From AC-32 sp036265535 (GTDB lineage Bacteria > Actinomycetota > Thermoleophilia > Gaiellales > Gaiellaceae): a stretch of DNA of 28,893 nucleotides. The position numbers and the translations under genes are program-made. The DNA lies in the NCBI GenBank assembly GCA_036265535.1, contig DATAOV010000118.1:1-28893 (forward strand), in the 5' to 3' direction. The notes beneath the pieces are model-generated. The model searched no databases. It was not told where the DNA came from and saw only the letters and a program-made list of their open reading frames with translations. This document shows positions 15,495-22,007 of this stretch, piece after piece; position 1 is the first letter of the stretch; the number at the start of each line of letters is the position of its first letter.

Positions 15495-15591
15495 GACGTC
15501 GCTTGCGATGTCGATCTCAGGCCGAACGGGCTTTGCTCGTTCGGCCGTCTGAAATGACCCGTCGACGCGTCGCTCGCCAGAACGGTGGCCT
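15495..15591. other. Intergenic region with three stacked inverted repeats upstream of the dioxygenase gene
   Basis: Within 97 bp there are three dyads: GACGTCGC/GCGATGTC (15495-15512, one mismatch), GGCCGAACG/CGTTCGGCC (15520-15546, perfect 9-bp arms) and the perfect palindrome CGACGCGTCG (15563-15572). The middle one is the best terminator candidate. The last, 20 bp before the ATG, could be an operator. No recognisable -10/-35 pair is seen. Confidence 0.5.
15520..15546 (+). terminator. Candidate hairpin terminator or attenuator
   Basis: GGCCGAACG and CGTTCGGCC form a 9-bp perfect stem that can be extended inward by G-T, G-C and C-G pairs to a TTT loop (12 pairs). No run of T follows, so this is not a classical intrinsic terminator, though stem-only terminators are common in high-GC actinobacteria. 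It lies 25 bp after the aldolase stop. Confidence 0.45.
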
Positions 15592-16548
15592 ATGACCGAG
15601 CCGCTCCACGACCTGGCTCGGATCGGGCACGTGGAGCTGCTGACTCCCAAGCCCGAGGAGAGCCTCCGCTTCTTCGTCGAGGTGCTCGGGCTCGAGGAGG
15701 AGGCGCGCGAAGGGCAGTCGGTCTACCTGCGCGGCTGGGGCGACTACCTGCGGTACAGCCTCAAGCTCACCGACTCGCCACAGGCCGGCCTCGGCCACCT
15801 GGCACTGAGGGCATGGAGCCCCGAGGCGCTCGAGCGGCGGGTCGCCGCGGTCGAGGCGAGCGGGCTCGGCGTGGGCTGGATCGACGGCGACATCGGCCAC
15901 GGTCCGGCATACCGCTGCACCGATCCCGACGGGCACGCCTTCGAGCTCTACTACGAGGCTGAGCGCTACGTGCCGCCCGAGCACCTGAAACCCTCGTGGC
16001 GCAACCAGCCCCAGCGCTACGTGGGCCGGGGTGCGGCGGTCAAGCGGCTCGACCACGTCAACGTCCTCGCGGCGGACGTGAGCGCCAACCGCGTGTTCGC
16101 GGAAGAGCTGCTCGGATACCGCCTCTACGAGCGAATCCAGCTCGACGACGGGACCGAGGCGGGCGCGTGGCTCAGCCTCTCGATCGCGGCGCATGAGCTG
16201 ATCTACGTCCGCGACGCCTACGGAGCCTCGGGCCGGCTCCATCACCTCGCGTTCTGGGTCGACACGCGCGAGGAGTGCCTCCGGGCCGCCGACCTGTTCG
16301 TCGACAACGACGTCTACATCGAGGCGGCGCCCTCGAAGCACGCCGTCGCGCAGGGCTTCTTCCTCTACGCCTACGAGCCGGGCGGGAACCGAATCGAGGT
16401 GACGACCGGCGGCTACTTCGTCTACGACCCGGACTTCGAGCCGATCGTCTGGACGCAGGCCGAGCGTGCGCGCGGCCAGTTCTGGGGCGTGCACACAATC
16501 GAGAGCTTCCACACCTACGGCACCCCGGACGTGGAGGGCAAGCCGTGA
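15592..16548 (+). CDS. Type I extradiol ring-cleavage dioxygenase (catechol 2,3-dioxygenase family)
   Basis: This 318-residue two-domain VOC-fold enzyme opens a catecholic ring next to the diol using Fe(II) and O2. The N-terminal non-catalytic module starts IGHVELLTPKPEESLRFF. The catalytic module starts VKRLDHVNVLAADV with His155, continues LHHLAFWVDT with His218, and ends in the extradiol signature YAYEPGGNRIEV with Glu269. The His-His-Glu spacing (63 and 51 residues) is close to that of classical catechol 2,3-dioxygenase (153/214/265). The ATG at 15592 has only a weak GGTGG upstream; the stop overlaps the MTHFR start. Its location between GalB/GalC and the C1 cassette suggests the ring is a demethylated lignin catechol (protocatechuate, gallate or a methoxy- or side-chain-bearing catechol); which one is not visible. 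Confidence 0.88.
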   Translation: MTEPLHDLARIGHVELLTPKPEESLRFFVEVLGLEEEAREGQSVYLRGWGDYLRYSLKLTDSPQAGLGHLALRAWSPEALERRVAAVEASGLGVGWIDGDIGHGPAYRCTDPDGHAFELYYEAERYVPPEHLKPSWRNQPQRYVGRGAAVKRLDHVNVLAADVSANRVFAEELLGYRLYERIQLDDGTEAGAWLSLSIAAHELIYVRDAYGASGRLHHLAFWVDTREECLRAADLFVDNDVYIEAAPSKHAVAQGFFLYAYEPGGNRIEVTTGGYFVYDPDFEPIVWTQAERARGQFWGVHTIESFHTYGTPDVEGKP

Positions 16549-18095
16549 CGACGACGCTGCGGGAGCTGTTCGGCCGGCCGGACAAGTTCGTGGTCACCGC
16601 CGAGATGGTCACGAGCCGGGGGCTGGTCACCGCCGGGAGCGGCCGCGAGCTGCTCGCGCTGGCGCGCGAGCTGAGCGACGACCCGCGCATCGACGTGCTC
16701 TCGATCACGGACAACCCGGGGGGTCACGCGATGCTCGCGCCCGACGCGCTCGGGACCGACCTGATCTCACGCGGGCAGGAGGTGATCATCCATCTCGCCT
16801 GCAAGGACTGGAACCGCAACGCGCTCGAGAGCCGTGCGTGGCAGCTCGGCTCGGAGGGCTTCCACAACATCCTCGCGCTCTCCGGCGACTATCCGGTGAC
16901 CGGCCACAAGGGGCTCGCCGCGCCGGTGTTCGACATCGACTCGGTGGGCCTGCTCGCGCTCCTCGCGGACCTGAACGACGGGTTGCCGAACCCGCAGAAG
17001 CCGGACGAGCGGCTCGACCACACGGACTTCTTCCTGGGCTGCGTGGTGACGAACCACAAGCGGCACGAGCGGGAGGTGATGCCGCAGTACTTCAAGCTGC
17101 GCAAGAAGGTCGAGGCGGGCGCGCGCTTCGTCATCAACCAGATCGGCTGGGACACGCGCAAGGACGACGAGCTCTTGCGGTGGATCGCCCACGCCGGCTT
17201 GCCGCTCCACACGCTGGCCAACGTCTACCTCCTCTCGCGCACCGCGGCGCGCGCGTTTCGCAAGGGAAAGATTCCGGGCGTGGTCGTCACGGAAGAGCTG
17301 CTCGAGCTCGCCGAGCGCCAAGGGGCGAGTCCCGACAACGGTCGCGCGTTCTTCGTCGAGCTCGCCGCCAAGCATGTCGCCGTCGCCCGCGGCCTGGGCT
17401 TCGACGGCGTCTACCTCGGTGGGCACATGCCCGCGGCCACCTTCGGCGAGATTCTCGACCGCGCGGAGTCCTTCGCCGGCGACTGGCGCGAGCTCGCGCG
17501 CGAGATCCACTTCCCGCTCGAGCACGAGTTCCACTTCTTCGAGCCCGACCCCGAGACCGGGCTCTCCTCGGACCGCGTGAACGAGGCCTACCTCGAGTCG
17601 AAACGGCGCCGGCGGACCGACCTCCGCGTCCCGCTCAAGTACCGCTTCAGCCGCCGGCTCCACAGCGCGGCCTTCGCGAAGGGAGCGCCGCTCTTCCCGG
17701 CCGGTCGCGCGTTCTACCGGGCCGTCGAGAAGGCGCGCCTGGGCAAGCTCGCGCACGCGGCCGAGCAGGCGGTCAAAGTGCCGATGTTCCACTGCCGGGA
17801 CTGCGGCGACTGCTCGCTGCCGGAGATCGCCTACGTCTGTCCCGAGTCGATCTGTGCCAAGAACCAGCGCAACGGGCCCTGCGGCGGAACGCGCGACGGC
17901 CTCTGCGAGGTCTACGACTCGGAGTGCATCTGGTCGCAGGCCTACGAGCGGCTCAAGGCCTACGGCGAGGAGGAATCGATGCTGGAGGGCCCGGTCGTGG
18001 TCAAGGACAACGCACTCTCGAGGACGAGCGCGTGGGCCAACACCTTCCTCGGCCGCGACCACACCGCCCGGCCTGACCCGGGAAGCGAGGCGTGA
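16545..18095 (+). CDS. Methylenetetrahydrofolate reductase fused to a cysteine-rich MTHFR C-terminal (MetV-like) domain
   Basis: This 516-residue protein is much longer than the roughly 300-residue MetF of methionine synthesis. The N-terminal flavin TIM barrel (VTAEMVTSRG, DVLSITDNPGG, HLACKDWNRN, ILALSGDYPVTG, RFVINQIGWD) interconverts methyl- and methylene-THF. The C-terminal domain has eight cysteines at 417, 420, 423, 432, 437, 446, 454 and 461, with CRDCGDCSL, CPESICAK and NGPCGG. This is the MTHFR_C/MetV signature, proposed in acetogens to carry an iron-sulfur or zinc site. The GTG start overlaps the dioxygenase stop, and formate-THF ligase follows with overlap. This arrangement fits oxidation of methyl-THF made by THF-dependent aryl-O-demethylases (LigM/DesA type) rather than methionine synthesis. 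No such demethylase is in the window. Confidence 0.88.
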   Translation: MTTTLRELFGRPDKFVVTAEMVTSRGLVTAGSGRELLALARELSDDPRIDVLSITDNPGGHAMLAPDALGTDLISRGQEVIIHLACKDWNRNALESRAWQLGSEGFHNILALSGDYPVTGHKGLAAPVFDIDSVGLLALLADLNDGLPNPQKPDERLDHTDFFLGCVVTNHKRHEREVMPQYFKLRKKVEAGARFVINQIGWDTRKDDELLRWIAHAGLPLHTLANVYLLSRTAARAFRKGKIPGVVVTEELLELAERQGASPDNGRAFFVELAAKHVAVARGLGFDGVYLGGHMPAATFGEILDRAESFAGDWRELAREIHFPLEHEFHFFEPDPETGLSSDRVNEAYLESKRRRRTDLRVPLKYRFSRRLHSAAFAKGAPLFPAGRAFYRAVEKARLGKLAHAAEQAVKVPMFHCRDCGDCSLPEIAYVCPESICAKNQRNGPCGGTRDGLCEVYDSECIWSQAYERLKAYGEEESMLEGPVVVKDNALSRTSAWANTFLGRDHTARPDPGSEA

Positions 18096-19747
18096 TGAGC
18101 AGTCTGGAGATCGCCCAAGCGGCGACGCTTCGCCCTGTCAGGGAGCTCGCGGGCGACCTCGGGCTCGAGCCGGCGGAGCTCGAGCTGTACGGGCCGTACA
18201 AGGCCAAGATCCACACCTCGGTCCTCGACCGGCTGCGAAACGAGGCCGACGGGAGGCTGATCTGCACGACGGCGATCACGCCGACGAAGGCCGGCGAGGG
18301 GAAGACGACGACCTCGGTCTCGCTGACGCAGGGTCTCGGCCACGTCGGCAAGCGGCCGGTGCTGTGCCTCCGGGAGGCGTCGCTCGGGCCCGTCTTCGGG
18401 ATCAAGGGCGGCGCCTGCGGCGGCGGCTACGCGCAGGTCGTCCCGATGGAGGACCTGAATCTCCATTTCACCGGCGACATCCACGCGATCGGCGCCGCGA
18501 ACAACCTGCTCGCGGCGATCGTCGAGTCGCACCTCCTGCAGGGAAACCGGCTCGGCATCGACCCGCTGAGCATCACGTGGCGGCGCTGTGTCGACATCAA
18601 CGACCGGGCGCTCCGGGAGATCGCAGTCGGCCTCGGCGGTCGCGCCAACGGCTACGTGCGCCAGACCGGGTTCGACATCACCGCCGCCTCCGAGGTGATG
18701 GCGATCGTCGCCGTCTCGCGCGACGTTCACGACCTGCGCCGCCGGCTCGGCGAGATCACCGTTGCGCGCACGTTCGAGGGCGAGCCCGTGACGGCCGAGC
18801 AGCTGCGGGCGGCCGGGGCGATGACGGTCGTCCTCAAGGACGCGCTCAAGCCGAACCTCGTCCAGACGCTCGAGGGCCAGCCCGCGCTCGTCCACTGCGG
18901 CCCCTTCGCCAACATCGCGCACGGCAACAACTCGCTGATCGCCGACCTCGTCGCGCTGAAGCTCGGCGATTACGTCGTGACCGAGAGCGGCTTCGGCTCG
19001 GACATGGGAATGGAGAAGTTCCTCAACATCGTCTGTCGAGCCGGCGGGCTGGCTCCAAGCGCCGTAATGGTCGTGGCAACGGTCCGGGCGCTCAAGCACC
19101 ACGCCGGAGAGCCCGAGGGCGGCCTCGACGCGATCGAGCGTGGCTCCGCGAACCTGCGTCGCCACCTCGAGATCGTCGGCTCCTTCGGGCTGCCCGCTGT
19201 CGTGGCCGTCAACCGGTTCGAGGGCGACTCCGAGCAGGAGCTCGACGCGGTCCGGCGGCTCGCACTCGAGTACGGCGCGCATGCCGCAGAGAAGAACGAG
19301 GCCTTTGCCCGGGGAGGCGCCGGCGCAGCCGAGCTCGCGGAGGCGGTCGTCGACGCGACCGACCAGCCGAACGGGTTCGCCCCGACCTATTCGCTGGACG
19401 CGTCGATCCCGGAGAAGATCGAGGCGATCGCGACGCGCGTCTACGGCGCGGCGGGAGTGCACTTCCTGCCGACGGCGGAGGAGAGCATCGCGCGCTTCGC
19501 CGCGGACGGCCTGGGTCGGCTGCCGGTCTGCATGGCGAAGACGCACCTCTCGCTCTCGGACGACGCGGCGCTTCTCAACGCGCCGGAGGATTTCACCCTG
19601 CACGTGCGCGACGTCCGCGCCTACACGGGCGCCGGGTGGCTCGTGCCGCTCTGCGGAGAGGTCATGACCATGCCGGGGCTCGGCGAGCGGGCGGCGGCGT
19701 TCGAGGTCGACATCGACGCGCAGGGTCGAACCGTTGGCCTCTTCTGA
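18095..19747 (+). CDS. fhs: Formate-tetrahydrofolate ligase (10-formyl-THF synthetase)
   Basis: This 550-residue enzyme of normal family length interconverts 10-formyl-THF, ADP and Pi with formate, THF and ATP. The P-loop ITPTKAGEGKTTTSVS lies at 61-76, followed by the hallmark FGIKGGACGGGYAQVVPMED and LNLHFTGDIHAIGAANN. Further conserved blocks are FDITAASEVMAI, VHCGPFANIAHGNNS and FGSDMGMEKFLNI. ATG 18095 (TGATG overlap, GAGG four bases upstream) is preferred to the GTG three bases earlier, which sits only one base from GAGG. Run in the ATP-forming direction it would release formate from aromatic methoxyl carbon, as LigH/Fhs-type genes do beside demethylase clusters. It could also be biosynthetic; the operon position argues for catabolism. 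Confidence 0.95.
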   Translation: MSSLEIAQAATLRPVRELAGDLGLEPAELELYGPYKAKIHTSVLDRLRNEADGRLICTTAITPTKAGEGKTTTSVSLTQGLGHVGKRPVLCLREASLGPVFGIKGGACGGGYAQVVPMEDLNLHFTGDIHAIGAANNLLAAIVESHLLQGNRLGIDPLSITWRRCVDINDRALREIAVGLGGRANGYVRQTGFDITAASEVMAIVAVSRDVHDLRRRLGEITVARTFEGEPVTAEQLRAAGAMTVVLKDALKPNLVQTLEGQPALVHCGPFANIAHGNNSLIADLVALKLGDYVVTESGFGSDMGMEKFLNIVCRAGGLAPSAVMVVATVRALKHHAGEPEGGLDAIERGSANLRRHLEIVGSFGLPAVVAVNRFEGDSEQELDAVRRLALEYGAHAAEKNEAFARGGAGAAELAEAVVDATDQPNGFAPTYSLDASIPEKIEAIATRVYGAAGVHFLPTAEESIARFAADGLGRLPVCMAKTHLSLSDDAALLNAPEDFTLHVRDVRAYTGAGWLVPLCGEVMTMPGLGERAAAFEVDIDAQGRTVGLF

Positions 19748-20279
19748 CCCCCTGCAGGGGCGGCTCGGCGCCTTTCTGGACCACCTCGCCGCCGAGACCC
19801 CTGCGCCGGGAGCAGGCGCCGTCGCCGCGGTCTCGGTCGCCCTCGGGGCGTCTCTCGTCGAGATGGCCGCCCGCTTCTCGGAGGGCTCCGAAGCCACGCT
19901 CGCGGCCGCAGAGGCCGTGCGGGCGAAGGTCGCGCCGCTCGCACAGGCGGACGGCGAGGCCTACGCGGCGTTCCTCGCCGCGCGACAGGCCGGGACCGAC
20001 GACAGCGAGGCGAGGGCCCGCACGGTGGCGGTGCCGCTGGAGGTCGCGGCGTGCGCCTCCGCGGTGGCCGCGCTCGCGGTATCGCTCGCCGAGCACGGCA
20101 ACCCGAACCTGCGCGGCGAGGCCGTGGCAGCCGCGCACGCTGCGAGCGCGGGCGCGGCGATCGCCTCCAAGCTGATCGAGCTCAACCTCGGGTCGACGCC
20201 GGACGAGCGTCTCGAGCTGGCGCGTGAACATGCGGACGAGGCCGCGGCCGCTGCCGAACGCGCTGCTTCAGCCGACTGA
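19734..20279 (+). CDS. Cyclodeaminase/cyclohydrolase family protein (methenyl-THF cyclohydrolase, FchA-like)
   Basis: This 181-residue all-helical protein matches the FTCD C-terminal (cyclodeaminase/cyclohydrolase) domain alone: LGAFLDHLAAETPAPGAGAVAAVSVALGASL, MAARFSEG, LAQADGEAYAAFLAAR, and the terminal helix ASKLIELNLG. Stand-alone members act as methenyl-THF cyclohydrolase (FchA) in folate C1 pathways. The start is TTG at 19734, 14 bp inside fhs; no ATG or GTG occurs before the conserved helix. With MTHFR and Fhs it supplies methyl-THF to formate oxidation except for the methylene-THF dehydrogenase step (FolD or MtdA), which must come from elsewhere. The 3' end overlaps the convergent hydrolase by 12 bp. 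Confidence 0.85.
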   Translation: MASSDPLQGRLGAFLDHLAAETPAPGAGAVAAVSVALGASLVEMAARFSEGSEATLAAAEAVRAKVAPLAQADGEAYAAFLAARQAGTDDSEARARTVAVPLEVAACASAVAALAVSLAEHGNPNLRGEAVAAAHAASAGAAIASKLIELNLGSTPDERLELAREHADEAAAAAERAASAD

Positions 20280-21005
20280 CGGTCGGACGAGCTCGTCGAG
20301 CGCGGCGGCGAGCTCCGCGGTGGCCGAGAGGTACGGAGCATGATCCGCGTCGAGCTCGATGACGTTCCGGCACGGGTGCTCGCGGATCATCCGGCGCTGG
20401 AGCGCAGGGGGAATCGATTGGTCGCGGTTGGTCAGCACGTAAGAGCGGGGGATCGAGGCGAGTATGTCCTCGTCGACGCGAACGGGAGTCGCAAACGGGG
20501 CGACCGCCTGTGACCGCAAACGGGCCACGCACACCGTCGCGTTCTCGACCGTGCAGCAGTTGAAGATCGCCTCTTTGGCCGCTTCTTGGGGAAGCACGGC
20601 AACGGGCGGATTGCCCTCGACCACGAGGTTCGCCTGGATCATGTCGTCCCGGCCCTCGGGGAGCCTGGTCAGGTCGAGCAGGCTCTGGCCGTCGGCAGGC
20701 ATGAACGCCGCGACGAAGATGAGTGCAGCGACGCGCTCGGGACAGTTCGAGGCAGCCTGGGTCGCGATCGCGCCGCCCATGCTGTAGCCGACGAGCACTG
20801 CGGCCTCGGTCCGCTGCGCCAGCACGGCGCAGACACGGTCCGCGCAGCTCTCGAGCGTCACGCCCTCGACCGGCGTCTCGTCGTCTCCGCCACCCGGCAG
20901 GTCGAAGGCCTCGACGGTGTGACCCGCGGCCTCGAGCGGCTCGCGCACGAACTCCCAGCTCCAGGCGCCGCCGAAGGCACCGTGGACGAACACCAGACGC
21001 GCCAT
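20268..21005 (-). CDS. Alpha/beta hydrolase (salicylate-esterase/hydroxynitrile-lyase-like)
   Basis: This 245-residue alpha/beta hydrolase has the oxyanion region FVHGAFGGAWSW at 6-17, nucleophile elbow GYSMGGA with Ser75, acid candidate Asp195 in TNRDQSIPP, and His222 in DADHAPYLS. This is the pattern of the small plant-esterase-like subfamily (methyl salicylate esterase, EstC and similar). Such proteins hydrolyse esters or cleave C-C bonds of 1,3-diketones and meta-fission products; the present substrate is unknown. The ATG is one base after the stop of the MDR gene upstream on the same strand, so the pair is an operon reading away from the dikinase promoter. The end overlaps the cyclohydrolase gene convergently. 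Confidence 0.85.
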   Translation of the reverse strand: MARLVFVHGAFGGAWSWEFVREPLEAAGHTVEAFDLPGGGDDETPVEGVTLESCADRVCAVLAQRTEAAVLVGYSMGGAIATQAASNCPERVAALIFVAAFMPADGQSLLDLTRLPEGRDDMIQANLVVEGNPPVAVLPQEAAKEAIFNCCTVENATVCVARLRSQAVAPFATPVRVDEDILASIPRSYVLTNRDQSIPPALQRRMIREHPCRNVIELDADHAPYLSATAELAAALDELVRPSVG

Positions 21006-21006
21006 C

Positions 21007-21957
21007 TCAGCCTCCCTTCGCGTCGGTCCCGACGGTCAGCACCAGCTTGCCCTGGGTTCGGCCTGTCTCGCCAAGCTCGTGTGCCGCCGCCGCCTCTTCG
21101 AGCGGGAACGTCTCGGCCAGGTGGGCGTGTAGCGCTCCCGTTTCGGCGAGCGCGGCGATCGCCTCCATTCCCACCCGGTCGGGCTCGACGAGGATGCCGG
21201 TCACGCGGACACGGTCTCCAGCGAGCTCGCGCAGGGGCTCAAGGGCTGACGACGAGGGCACGGTGATGAGCAGGCCGCCGTCGCGCAGGGTCGGCAGCGC
21301 GCTCTGGGCGGCCTCGCCCCCGACGAGGTCGAGAACGACGTCGACGTCGTGGACGCGGTCCTCGACGTTCTCGCTCGTGTAATCGATCGCCTCGTCCGCG
21401 CCGAGCTCGACCAGGAACGAGTGCTTCCCAGAGCTGGCCGTGCCGGTCACGTACGCCCGGCGCGCCTTTGCGATCTGAACGGCCAGGTGCCCCACCCCGC
21501 CCGCCGCGGCCAGGATCAGGACGTGGTCGCCGGCCTCGACGCCGGCCGTCTCGACGAGCGCCTGCCAGGCCGTCAGCCCTGCGAGCGGAAGCGCTCCGGC
21601 CTCGACGTCGTCGAGCCCGTCGGGGATCCGCGCGAGCTGGCGCGAGGGCGAGGTGGCGAATTCGGCGTAGGCGGCCGCCTCCCTCGGGAAGCGGGGCATC
21701 CCGAAGACGCGGTCTCCAGGTTCGAATCGGGTGACGCCTCGGCCGACCGCCTCCACGACGCCGGCGACGTCCCAGCCGACGGAGAACGGCGGCTCTCCGA
21801 TGAAGCCGCCGCGCTCGCGCGTCTTCCAGTCGACCGGGTTGACGCCCGCCGCCCGCATGCGGACGAGCACCTCGGTCGGCCCCGGATCCGGCCGTGGAGC
21901 CTCCATCACCTCGAGCACGTCCGGCCCGCCCAGGGTCTGCTGGCGGATGATCCGCAT
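21007..21957 (-). CDS. Zinc-free MDR, quinone oxidoreductase (QOR)-like NADP oxidoreductase
   Basis: This 316-residue medium-chain reductase of the quinone oxidoreductase branch has MRIIRQQTLGGPDVLEV at the start, AAGVNPVDWKTR, the gate GWDVAGVVEAVG, GDRVFG, and the nucleotide motif AAAGGVGHLAVQIAK at 150-164. There are no catalytic or structural zinc cysteines. Members reduce quinones, enones or 2-alkenals with NADPH. The ATG at 21957 is used because upstream residues do not resemble the family; no strong ribosome site is seen before it. It diverges from the dikinase genes across a 50-bp spacer with two palindromes, so joint control is likely. Detoxifying quinones or side-chain enones formed from phenolics would fit but is inference. 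Confidence 0.85.
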   Translation of the reverse strand: MRIIRQQTLGGPDVLEVMEAPRPDPGPTEVLVRMRAAGVNPVDWKTRERGGFIGEPPFSVGWDVAGVVEAVGRGVTRFEPGDRVFGMPRFPREAAAYAEFATSPSRQLARIPDGLDDVEAGALPLAGLTAWQALVETAGVEAGDHVLILAAAGGVGHLAVQIAKARRAYVTGTASSGKHSFLVELGADEAIDYTSENVEDRVHDVDVVLDLVGGEAAQSALPTLRDGGLLITVPSSSALEPLRELAGDRVRVTGILVEPDRVGMEAIAALAETGALHAHLAETFPLEEAAAAHELGETGRTQGKLVLTVGTDAKGG

Positions 21958-21966
21958 CGTCGCGTG

Positions 21967-21986
21967 CTGTATACAGGCCAGGCCTG
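21967..21986. promoter_or_regulatory. Candidate operator: CTGTATACAG overlapping CAGGCC-A-GGCCTG
   Basis: A perfect AT-containing 10-bp palindrome CTGTATACAG (21967-21976) overlaps a second perfect dyad (21974-21986) in the 50-bp divergent spacer between the MDR gene and the dikinase operon. TGTATACA cores are typical operators of FadR-subfamily GntR repressors, many of which control aromatic catabolism. TATACA at 21970-21975 could also be part of a -10. No regulator gene is in the window. Confidence 0.45.
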
Positions 21987-21995
21987 AGCCCCGAC

Positions 21996-22001
21996 GGAGG
22001 A
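21996..22001 (+). promoter_or_regulatory. Strong ribosome-binding site of the dikinase operon
   Basis: GGAGGA lies six bases before the ATG at 22008 and continues as GGAGGAGAGG. It is one of the strongest ribosome sites in the window, consistent with a highly expressed first subunit. Confidence 0.75.
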
Positions 22002-22007
22002 GAGGAC

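Noticed and set aside
17960..19897. A 645-codon open frame on the minus strand
   Set aside because: Antisense to formate-THF ligase, whose motifs are unambiguous; no motif seen in the antisense product.
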